From the NCBI RefSeq assembly GCF_019320115.1, contig NC_089584.1:53317633-53381632 (forward strand): a stretch of DNA of 64,000 nt. The letters are read 5' to 3'. The position numbers were made by a program, and so were the translations under genes. The notes under the pieces are model-generated. The model was not told the DNA's origin. It saw nothing but the letters and a program-made list of their open reading frames with translations, and searched no databases. Numbering within the stretch: position 1 is the first letter of the stretch; each line of letters opens with the position of its first letter. Below, one piece after another: positions 34,889 through 44,384 of this stretch. This stretch comes from Miscanthus floridulus. Its lineage: Eukaryota > Streptophyta > Magnoliopsida > Poales > Poaceae.

Positions 34889-37800
34889 ATGGCTAGCAGC
34901 AGTGATTGCCCTCCTTGGTAAGTGCTTAATCAACCTAGTAGTGTAGGCAGAATTGGAGGAGTTGGATACCGTCTAACTCCTCATTTCTTTCATTGTTTAT
35001 CATGATGCTAGGATCGATCCTGGCAATGCGTTTAGACTAGTCGTTAAGGTTGCTAAATTCGCGGTTGATGGTGAGTATGGGCTAGTTGAAATGGTAGATC
35101 AGCAGCAAGACTTATGGTTGGATAGGAACTGTTAGTATTCTATGGATCAATTCCATGAGGATTTAGCCATAAAGATAATTTGGGGGCCATCTCAAACACT
35201 TGCAGTGTGGGTTCTTGACCAAGATACTGGGTCTAAGTGGAAGATTAGGAGGGATGAGGATTTCCAACAAATGATTAAGGACAGATGGGATGAGAGGTTA
35301 GCTGTTATTGCAGTGGATGTTGTGAGGAAGGATGGTTCTAATGCAAATGTCAGCTCTAATGCTTCTAAATCTAGATGTGTCTCTAGTGTCACAAGTGGGC
35401 CAACTGGTGGCTCAAGTGTTGTGCATGATGATGCTGAAGGTTGTGGTGATACCTGCAGTTCCCCAGCAGAAACACCTACTAATTTGCTTATAGTAGTTGA
35501 CTGAACTACTCCAACAATAATAGGGCATCCTGATGATGATGGTTTAGCAAAAGAGGTTGCTGATGAGGACAAGGTTTATAACGCAATGGGGTTCATGGAG
35601 TCAGAGACAACAACAGAAGGATCTAGAGAAGAGGTGCCGATTCTAGCTATGTCAGTAGAGATGCAGGCATATATGAATGATGTAGCTATTAATGTTGATG
35701 ATACAGTTGATGTAGAACCAATGCATGAATCGGACAGGGACAATCCTGATATAAGTGTTGGCACATGCTATCCCAGCATGGCTGAGTTTAGGCTAGCTGT
35801 TAGGCAGCATGCTATAGTTAAGGAGTTTGAGTATGATACTGAGCATTCAGACAAAGAAAGATTCAGGTCTAATTGTGCTGCTCTAGGCTGCCCATGGATT
35901 CTTAGAGCTAGAACCCAACATGATGACAGTGTTAGGGTACAATCTTTTTTATTGTTGAATAACATCTTTTTCTATGTTTGTTGAATGTTGCTTTTTTGCT
36001 ATCCTCATATGTCCTTTTGTTTTTATTATACAGATTCAAATCAATCAGGGGGTCCATAACTATGCATCTACACAAAGGGTTGTCAGCAGGATGGCATCTA
36101 TAGCTTGGGTGGCTGAGAGTGCAATCCCCTACCTCAAGAGGAACCCACAAATGGGGGCTAAAGAACTCAAAGAAGAGCTGAATTACAAGTACAAGATTGA
36201 CATCCCCTACCAGATAGTGTACAATGGGAGACAGAGAGCATCAAATAAGTTATTTGGTAAATGGAATGATGCTTTCGATTATTTGTTTAGGTTTAAGGCT
36301 GAGATAGAGCTGAGATCACTTGGAAGTGTTGTAGAGGTAGACATTATCACTGATCCAAAGGATGGGAAAATTAGGTTTAGCAGATTCTTCTATGCATTTA
36401 GGGCTAGTATAGATGGATTCTTGAATGGCTGCAAGCCTTACATAAGTGTAGATTCCACTGCACTTAATGGGGTATGGAATGGCCACATGTCTGCAGCCTT
36501 AGCTTTAGATGGCCATAATTGGATGTTTTCTCTAGCCTTTGGATTATTTGAGTCAGAGACAAAGGAAAACTGGGTCTGGTTTATGGAGCAACTTAGGAAG
36601 GCCATTGGACCCATGGATAAGCTAGCTATCTGCACTGATGCATGTAAAGGGTTGGAGTTAGCTGTTAGACTAGTCTTTCCAAAAGTAGAGATGAGAGAAT
36701 GTTTCAGGCACTTAATGGAGAACATGAAGAAATACTACACTGGTGATGTGTATGGCAAAAACATGTGGCTTGAAGTAGAGCTTACTCACCACACAAATTC
36801 AAGTACTTTTTTGACAAAGTCTTCCAAGCTAGTCTAGATGTGTAGAAATGGCAGACAGAGCTTCATCCTTTTTGTGGGCTAGAAGTAAATTCTCATAACA
36901 CATCAAGTGTGACTATATCAATAACAATTTAGCAGAATCATGGAATTGTTGGATCAAAGAGCACAAAGACCTTCCTATGCATTGCATGGCAGATGCAATC
37001 AGAGAGAAGATAATGGTCTTGTTTGCCAAAAGGAGGAAGATTTCAAGGGCCCTTCCACCTGGTATATTGCCTGGGATCATCCATCAACTAAATGTAGCAT
37101 CAAGGGGACTTGGACACCTAACCATTTCCAAGGGGCACCCAAATTAGGCTGAGGTTATAGAGATCTACAAGGATGAAGAAGTGAGAAGGCATGTTGTGTA
37201 CCTACTTGACAAAGTTTGCACATGTAGATAGTGGCAGATAACTGGTAAACCATGTCCCAATGGCTGTGATTACCAGCACCAGGCAACCAGACATGGCCAA
37301 ATTTGTGGATCAGTATTATTTAGTTCAGAAGTTTCAAGCAGCATATGAGGGTATCATTCCTAATATCACTGATAGGAACCAGTGGCCTAAGGTAGACAAA
37401 GGGTTCAAATTGCACCCTCCATGCCAGAAGAAGAGAGAAGCAGGAAGACTGAGGAAGAATATGATCAAATTTGCAAGGGAGATAGGTGGTAAGGCAACAA
37501 GGCAAGTGTGGTGTCCTAACTGCAGTGAGTATGGTCATAGGGGTGGTAGCTGGAAATGTTCACTCACTGGCACCAAGAAAAGGTACCTTGTTAATTCTTC
37601 TTTATTTGTTACATTACAATATGAAACTGATCCTATCGTTATTGCAGGAAGAGAACAAAGAGACCACAGTCAAGGTTGGGAGAAAAAAAGCCAAAAAAGG
37701 TACCACTGCTGAGGAAGCACCAACTCTAAGGACCAGAGCAGCTGTTGCAAGGGAGGCAGTAGCAAAGGCTAAGAGGGAGGCTCTAGAAGTAGAGCTGAAG

Positions 37801-38336
37801 GCAGCAGCAGCAAGGGAAGCATCCCAAGCAGCAGAAAGGGAAGAAGCAGATGCTGCAACAAATGAATTTTCAGCAACTAAAGCACATGAACAAGTGATGG
37901 AGATGATGGCTTTAGATGTTCAGCTCCTAGAGATAGCTGTTCAGACCACAACAGCTAGGAGGTACTGCTCTTCTTCCACTGACAACATGATAATGGATTA
38001 CCTGTGTAATAAATCAATCATTAATCAAACTTTATTTTCCATAGGTCCTTATTTGCTGAAGATGCACTAGAGGTTGAAGTGCAGCCAGCTAGGAAGATGA
38101 CTCCTAGAAAAAAGCAGTTGGCAACTAAGGTGAAGAAGACACTGCACAAGACAAGAGGAAGAAAGAGAAAGATAGGAGCCTGGTCTTGTTTTGCCAAGAT
38201 CATGAACTTTCATTATTTTGCAAAAATAATATTTACTACCTTATTATGTAATGAGATGGCCAAAACAATGTATTATTTTGCATGGCCTTATTATGTAATG
38301 ATGGGCACAAAAACAACATGTAATGCCCCAAGTTGA
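34889..38336 (+). pseudogene. mudrA-like transposase of the MULE (decayed)
   Basis: Exon 1 is 34,889-34,917 (MASSSDCPPW), exon 2 35,012-35,936, exon 3 36,034-37,582, with consensus GT-AG junctions; two further exons reach about 38,336. Exon 2 ends with the MuDR DNA-binding domain (YPSMAEFRLAVRQHAI, CAALGCPWILRARTQHD). Exon 3 has the MULE transposase core: DSTALNGVWNGHMSAALALD, ICTDACKGLE and NNLAESWN supply the DDE residues. A SWIM-like CTCR-WQITGKPCP and a zinc knuckle CPNCSEYGHR..SWKC come later. The C-terminus is Ala/Lys-rich and basic (RKKQLATKVKKTLHKTRGRK), a likely nuclear signal. Stops (for example 35,122 and 35,502) and frameshifts near 36,870, 37,258 and 37,670 inactivate it. Confidence 0.85.
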
Positions 38337-38599
38337 ACTTGTTATGTGTACTAGGCGCTAAACTCTATATGTATGCCCAGAATTTACTACATGTGTAATG
38401 GCCAGGAGTTGCAACCTTAATGTACCCTATCTGTCATTGTTATTTGCCTCTATCTTATTTTGCATGGCCAGAATGTGCCTTTATTGTCAAATGTTTTGAT
38501 TAAGCACTTTCTGATGAAAATAGGACAACACAGTTCAAAGTTTCATTGTAAATGGTTCATACATCATGTTCAATTCATTTTCAAACACATTGCTACAAA

Positions 38600-39166
38600 T
38601 CAAGTCATTACAACTGATCTGACAATAATTCCAAACACAACAATTACAACAACAACAATGAAACCGTTTATTTTCCACATCAGGTTCTTCATCTTCTTCT
38701 CCAGGTCATTCTCCTCATGGTTAGCATATTTACTGCCCTCTGATCCTTCTTCTAGTTCCTCGACCTCCTCACAGTTGATAATGACGATCTTCTTATCAAT
38801 CAGCTCATCCAGGTACTCCTTCTGGAATCTATAGAATCCACACAATTTTGGATTATGCAAATACCACTTTATGACTGTTAAACTCTAGATTTTAAACAAA
38901 GAAAGCAAGAGAGATGGAGACATAGCAAAACTGACTCCATTCCTGGGGCACTTGAAAAAGCTCTGGCCCTTGTTGGGAGTGTCCTGCTTGACGCGAAGCT
39001 CGATCACACGGGCCAGATGGCAATCCGGACATTGAATCAAAGGAAGCACAGTTTCTTTACCGACCGGATACGCCATAGCATGCACGTGCACAGAGCTCCC
39101 GCCTCGTTCTTGCCTCCTCAATGCCCTACTGGAGCTGGACGACTCCGCCCTCTGCGACATGGTCAC
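38600..39166 (-). CDS. GRF-type zinc-finger protein with C-terminal membrane segment, carried by the MULE
   Basis: Minus strand, convergent with the transposase, starting 75 bases inside the right TIR. Exon 1 (39,166 to about 38,936): MTMSQRAESSSSSRALRRQE, then LIQCPDCHLARV, DTPNKGQSFFKCPRNG. After a 51-69-bp intron (donor GTCAGT at 38,935; acceptor at 38,885 or 38,867), exon 2 gives NPKLCGFYRFQKEYLDELID. Together these make a GRF zinc finger (CxxC, GxxFFxCP, CGFYRF). An acidic helix (EEVEELEEGSEG) and a hydrophobic anchor (NGFIVVVVIVVFGIIVRSVV) end the protein, about 155-165 residues. The frame is open. GRF fingers in other proteins bind single-stranded nucleic acid; the role here is unknown. 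The position matches mudrB of maize MuDR, but the protein does not resemble it to my knowledge. Confidence 0.75.
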
Positions 39167-39240
39167 CGTGGCGCAGGGACGGCGGGAGGGGAGCAGGAGG
39201 CGGCGGCGGCACAGATTTAGAACGCGTCGGCGGCGGGGAG

Positions 39241-39486
39241 GGGGGGGGACGAAATGAGCGAGGGGATAGCGAGGGTGGGACTAGGGCGGCGTAACGAAGA
39301 AAATGGACAGAGGCAGCGATGACATTTTACCTACGCCTGCTGACTGAGCGCCAGCGTGTCGGGCTGGCGTGGCTCGCCACATACGCAAATGTGGTAAATC
39401 TTATCGGATAAAGTTGTAAGTACCGTTCTAAAAAGTAATAATCTAACGAGCGCCGATCTTAACGACGCTAAAAATGTAAATCCCCC
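39241..39486 (-). repeat. Right terminal inverted repeat of the MULE
   Basis: Inverse of 34,364-34,624, with the outer end at 39,486 (GGGGGATTTACA inverted). It lies immediately upstream of the GRF gene's start codon at 39,166 and would hold its promoter. It is followed by the target duplication TCTTCCCAC. Confidence 0.9.
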
Positions 39487-40340
39487 TCTTCCCACCGAAG
39501 ATGCCTGACGCCCGAGCGGGTCACGGTAGGAGGAGCCCAGCAGGAGGTCGTACCACCGGTTCGCCTGCGGCGCTGTGCTTGGCTCCCCGTTGCTACTGCC
39601 GCTCGCCATCCCGTGCTGTGCGCTGAGCCCATCGCCGGCAGCGGCGCTCGATGGAGGCGGAACCGATCTCGGATGGCCGACGCCCGAGCCCCGGGCGTCC
39701 GCGTCCCCATCTCGGCGGCCGCGCCCTAGTCCGGCGGCCAAGACCCCTAGCCCGCGCATCCTGGCGCCCCAGTGAGTCCCCAGCGCGCCGGCCGCGTCCG
39801 CGCATCCCTGCGGCCGCGCGTCGCCCGCAACCGCGTCGCTACACCCCGGCGGCGACGAGAGCTTCTTGGCGCGTTCTTTCCCCGGCGGCCGGTGCGCCTC
39901 CATCCCTCTGCGGTGCTCGAGCCTCGGTGGCCGCACCGCTCAAGCCAGCACTCCCGACGAGGGCCGCGTTCGTGACTGGCAAGGGTCGTGCTCACGGCCG
40001 GAAACGACGGAGCTCGCGCTCCAGGCGTTGGCCGCTCCCGCCTGTGGCCGGAGATGACGAAGCCCGCGCTTTCGGCAGGGGCCGCGCCCGCCCGCGGCCG
40101 GCGACGATGGAGGCCGCCATCCCGGTGCCCGGTGACGACAGAACCCACGCTCCTGGCAGGGGTCGCTCCCGCCCGCGGCCGGCGACGACGGAGCCCGCCC
40201 TCCACGGCGGCGCCTCCCGGTCACGCGCCCCCGACGGCGGCCCTCTCGCCCACGAGGTTCTCGCGATGGCACAGGCAGTCTTTTCCACCTTCTGGGGCCC
40301 ACTTGTGGGAAAGAAAGCTGAGGTAAGGTATTTTTTTTTC
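39487..40340. other. GC-rich core of the interrupted TIR element
   Basis: Very GC-rich, with open frames in several frames on both strands (233 codons at 39,651-40,352 is the longest). The predicted peptides are Arg/Pro/Ala-rich without domains. A degenerate unit of about 60-65 bp built on CGGCCGGCGACGA-GGAG recurs at about 39,998-40,200. This composition explains the frames without a gene. It could be captured host sequence; I see no clear parent. Confidence 0.4.
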
Positions 40341-40628
40341 AGCTTCACCTGACTCATCTCTTTGGGAGAGGAAGAAAACGGCTTCACTAATAGAGTTATT
40401 TTAGAAATAGGTATTTAATAAAAAACAGCTTATAACAACTCATTAAACTACGGTGAACTGTGCCAAACAGGCTCAATATAAACTTGTGGCATTGAGATGT
40501 GCCATGTGGTCCCGCCCAAAAGCCTACTTCTCCTCACACATAACAACGGGCACCGGAAGACGTGCACCACAGTTGGATCAGAACCGCAACGGTTGCAGCG
40601 CTCCAGCGGACCGCACCATTCATCCTAG

Positions 40629-41553
40629 TAGGGGCCTGTTTTAGGAGAGCTCCAAATCTAAAAAATAGATATGGAGCACCAACTCTACCTGAGCAACTCC
40701 ATCGTGCAATTGAGCTCCCTCTTATCTGTTTGGGAGAGCTTCACAGTAGATCTAGGTTCACACTACTGGGCTGGCCCAGCAGGAAACCCATCAGTGGGAG
40801 CTCTTCCTCCCCTTTCTCTCACTGTCTCCCTAGCCCCCGCATTTGTCTCTTTCCTTGCTCCCTTGCGTTCGTGCGACCGATGGACGGGCTGCGGGCGATC
40901 GGTGGTGAGGTAGCGTCCGCGACGGTGGGGTATCGCATGCAACAGATGGCGGGCCTAGGCGCGCGTGGCGGCGGAGCTAGCCCCCGCCAGTGCCTTGGTC
41001 TAGAGCATGTGCAGCCAGGCCAAGTACGATCCGCTCGGGCGTGGGCATGCAGTGGAGTTCCAAGTGCGGCCACAATGCAGGTACACTGGTGCACTTCTCC
41101 CTGCTCTAAGCACGCGATGAGGAACCTGGAGTGCTCGGCCTCAAGGCTCCAGCTGGTTGCTGTGTGTTTCCGGGACGAGCGTGGAGACATGGGGGCGCTC
41201 GATGAGGAGCACGCCGGCCACCATGGCTGGGCGGAGGTCCGGCCATGACCAGGCGTGGCGGAGGTACGGCCGCAACGGCACGCGGCGGTGGAGCTCGGGT
41301 GAGGGGAGAAGAAGAAAATTGAAACATATTAGTATCATGTGTAATTAGTGGCAATGGTATGTAATTTTGCCCAACTCCACCAAACTTGAGTTTTCAGAGC
41401 ACCTATTGTGGTGCTCCATGGAATCTATGGATAAATTCATGGGTTTTATGGAGGTGCTCTACGGTGGAACTGCATGGAACTAGAAACTTTTGGCTCGAAA
41501 AAGTGCATCTGGAATTATTTTTTGTGGATTTGAGCTCTTCTAAACAGACCCTA
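40629..41553. mobile_element. Non-autonomous TIR element, about 0.9 kb
   Basis: Left end TAGGGGCCTGTTTTAGGAGA and inverted right end TAGGGTCTGTTTAGAAGAGC are near-matching terminal inverted repeats, continuing as GCTC-AAATC-AAAAA on both sides. The interior is GC-rich (about 40,860-41,280) with overlapping frames but no domain. The target duplication was not resolved. The ends resemble the GGCCTGTTTGG type of its neighbour at 34,165, so both may belong to one broad superfamily. Confidence 0.6.
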
Positions 41554-42788
41554 GACCTTTGAAATATAACAACATACTACTAGTGTACATGATTGAAAAA
41601 ATACTAATGCCATATGGAATTCTTCCAAATGCTAACCACTGGGCTACAATCTCTTATCTACAACTTAAAAATGTCATGAAAAAGGCTCGAAAGTTTGTGC
41701 TCGTGTCCAGCGAGATTGGACATGATCGCCCACTCTACAACTGTTCCTTCTCTCGTGATGCATCAATGCTCTCCACAAAGTACTTACTTTTAATCATACG
41801 GAATCATATGTGGTTTGTTCGTGTATGTCTCGGACAAATGCTATGACTGTGATGCAAGGATGCAGAAAACTGTTATTACCTATTAATTCTCGGTCTGGCA
41901 ATGTAATCATTTTGATTAAGCATATTGTATCTCTACAACTAGAATCACACATCCCCAATTGTGGCCTTCAACTTTCCTTTTACCCATCATGATGATTCTG
42001 CACGTGATCTTTCCGTTCATACACGCCGCAAATTCCTGCATATAACGCAAACAATGATGATAAAGCCACCGCCGTTCCGCACCGCCACACCCAAACGCCC
42101 ATAGCGAGATGAAGCCACGTGGCTAGGGTAATGACGTCGATGGAGAGGACGTGTACGGGGTTGTGCCGCGAAGGAAGCGTAGCCGGGGACAAAGACACAT
42201 GATGTGGAGCAAGCGTTCATGGAGGCGGCGCAGACTATGACTCTGCCACATCTGATGGAGGACGTGCAGTGAATTTTGTGCGATTCCTGATATTTTTTCC
42301 CAGTGTGTTTGTGCATGCAAATTGAGTTTGAGCCAGAGAAACCGAACGTGGTTCCAGTTCTGAAGCTGGAAAACGTGTCTGCAAACTTGCCGTTGTTGGG
42401 TTTGTTACATCGCCCTTAAACTTAACACTTGGAGCTACTTGTTCTGTGAGTCAAATAATTACAACTAGGCAGGAGTCTAATGTTGCAATGTGGAGCTTGT
42501 ACATCTTTGATGTCCTATAATAATCTGGCACCGGTAGGGCAATGTTAATATTTTATTTCCTGTATGTCAATTAGATGCAATAAAGAAAATAGCATAAACG
42601 GGATATTTTATTTTGTTATTGACCACCCATTTTCTTAAAATTAATTATGTTTCTCGTTATGCATCATCTCTTCAAGCATAATTTATTTTATGAAAAGAAG
42701 CAACCCAGATTTCTTAGTTGTACAGCTTTTTCACTTTCATGGATACTATTAGTTGCTCGTACCTAATACATTTTCAATTTTGAAACAG
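41554..42788. other. Unassigned AT-rich stretch
   Basis: Possible exon fragment at 41,620-41,790 (ANHWATISYLQLKNVMKKA, GHDRPLYNCSFSRDASM) on +, not recognised. The rest to 42,788 shows no element ends, repeats or convincing frames. Confidence 0.3.
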
Positions 42789-43154
42789 AAATATTCATCT
42801 GATGGTTCAGGTCATTCTAAAGGGAGGAGCATGCTTGTGGTTGGACTTATGGATATCATCACTTCTAACTGCTATAATGCAGAGTTTCATGCTGATACAG
42901 GAGAATAGGAGATATTGCAACAGCAACTGGATTCATATTGAGGAATGGGGATGTATTTGGATGAACATGAGGATAATAGCAGTAATGATGGTGTTACTGG
43001 ATTAAAGGGGATAAGGACTAAGGTGCTTTATGGAACCACAATATTGGGATTCTCTAGAGGCTATAGCTCCTTGAAGTTGGACACCTCATATAGTGATATT
43101 ATGGATGCCAACTTAAAACATTGCTCTCGCACATTATTTATTTCAGTCCTCTAA
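42789..43154 (+). pseudogene. Unrecognised exon relic
   Basis: A frame of about 120 codons starts right after a good acceptor (TTTTGAAACAG at 42,778-42,788) and has two stops (TAG and TGA). The peptide looks like real protein: GRSMLVVGLMDIITSNCYNA, LDEHEDNSSND, KVLYGTTILGFSRGYSSLK, DTSYSDIMDANLKHC. The last residues run to a stop at 43,152. I do not recognise the family. It is flanked by transposons, so it may be a decayed host exon or part of an unknown element. Confidence 0.45.
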
Positions 43155-43976
43155 GAAATCTGAAATTTTTATTCTGCTTTTACATACCATATTTTGCTAA
43201 GGAGTATTTTACCCAATATTTTGCTGCTCAAAAGTGTTGGTTTCCAGAAAAACTCCAATGCCAGCTTTAACATGATGGTCTGCCTCCACTCTCACTTTTT
43301 CTTCTTATATCTATCTTTGGCTAATGGCTATGGCAGTTATAGATCAGGAGTTTTAGGATTCATTGATTGCAGCAAAATGTGTTTGATTCAACAAGTTTTA
43401 TATGTGATAGATGGGTTCACTGATTTGGGGACATCAATAGGACTAAATAGTAGATCAGTTCATCAGTGACAGATGATATCATTTTTTATAACAGTTGGTG
43501 TAGGATCGGAATTTTTCGGGCAGTCATTGAAACTATAACATTAATCTGTTATTCCTTTATTAAAAACCAATCCTTTTATATGCACGTGCATGTTGCACAT
43601 GGTTATATTGGCCCATCAGATACAAGTCTACAAATTCCATATCTTACAAGGTAAATGTGTTTGAAGAACAAAAGGTTGGTTTATCTTTTCAATATTAAAA
43701 TAATTATTAAATAGTGGGTTGTAGTGACCACGATAATTATGGTCCAAACTAGGACACTTTGATTTCAAAGGCAAGCCTGAAATATGTACTTATGTGATAA
43801 TTGTTCATGATCCATTAACACTTATGTAAATGTCCAGGTCTACCCGGGTAGGACCAAAGATCGCCCGAGACCATCACGCTCTAGCTCTACGAATGGGTTT
43901 TTCAGTACTTTTCAAATCGCAATCATCGCATGAGGAGAGAAAGAAAATTGCCATCGCCCCATCCCCTGTTGGAGTT
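43155..43976. other. Unassigned stretch up to the Copia insertion
   Basis: No gene or element ends recognised. It ends with CCATCGCCCCATCCCC. The last five bases, TCCCC, are duplicated after the Copia element at 48,958, so the pre-insertion sequence ran on into CACCTCCCGCACAG. Confidence 0.4.
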
Positions 43977-44350
43977 GTTCCAAATTCACTCCAGGATATA
44001 GGCCGGGCTTCTGACGGAGCGAAGCGGAGGCCCGTCGCCGGAGGCTTGGGCCGGAGCGTAGCGGAGTCTGAAGCCGGCCCATCAGGTCTCGCCCCTGTAC
44101 TCGGGGGGTGTGGGGGGCGGAGCCCCGCGGTACGGTACGGTATATACACCCTTGCTAGGGTTTCGTGGAGACTTGATTCTCTTGTAAGCCGCCATAGACG
44201 TGTAACCCAAAACTCTTGAGATAGTGAGATTGTTGCTGGCTGGTGCCCATGGTTTTTCCCCTTCACATCGGAGGGGTTTTTCATGTTAAATCGTGTGTCT
44301 CCTCTATGGCTTGATTCTTTACTTCATATTCCTATACGTCGTTCATAACA
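43977..44350 (+). repeat. 5' LTR of the Copia element
   Basis: 374 bp, TG...CA. It contains a GC-rich region (GGGGGGTGTGGGGGGCGGAG), GGTATATACACCC as core promoter at about 44,140, and the terminal GGCTTGATTCTTTACTTCAT. Confidence 0.95.
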
Positions 44351-44352
44351 AG

Positions 44353-44364
44353 TGGTATCAGAGC
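44353..44364 (+). other. Primer binding site (initiator Met tRNA)
   Basis: TGGTATCAGAGC begins three bases after the 5' LTR, the standard primer site for plant Copia elements. Confidence 0.95.
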
Positions 44365-44384
44365 TTTGGTTGCTGTTAGGGTTC

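Larger units (their letters stand above)
34364..39486 (+). mobile_element. Two-gene Mutator-like element (MULE), 5.1 kb, long TIRs, 9-bp TSD
   Basis: Inverted repeats of about 250 bp define both ends. The start GGAGGATTTACATTTTTA and inverted right end GGGGGATTTACATTTTTA are followed by shared ATTTACCACATTTGCG, CACGCCA-CCCGACACGCTGG and GGTAAAATGTCATC. Flanks are TCTTCCCAT (34,355-34,363) and TCTTCCCAC (39,487-39,495), a 9-bp duplication with one change, as MULEs make. Inside are a mudrA-like transposase on + and a convergent GRF zinc-finger gene on -. The element sits inside a smaller TIR transposon. Confidence 0.9.
34165..40474. mobile_element. TIR transposon interrupted by a MULE
   Basis: Left end GGCTTCGTTTGGCACAGC (34,165) and right end, read inverted, GAGCCTGTTTGGCACAG (40,474) form a short terminal inverted repeat with related GTGAAGC motifs further in. 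Flanks are AAT on both sides, a possible 3-bp target duplication. Without the MULE the element is about 1.2 kb: 190 bases of AT-rich left arm, a GC-rich core (39,487-40,340) and a right arm. No transposase of its own is visible, so it is non-autonomous. The superfamily is unresolved (PIF/Harbinger by TSD length, hAT-like by end sequence). Confidence 0.55.

Noticed and set aside
39651..40352. 233-codon + frame, and overlapping long frames on both strands
   Set aside because: GC-rich DNA lacks stops in most frames; peptides are Arg/Pro/Ala-rich without domains and a short repeat period explains them.
40562..41248. 228-codon + frame in the 0.9-kb TIR element
   Set aside because: Composition-driven frame crossing the TIR; no domain and no consistent codon pattern.
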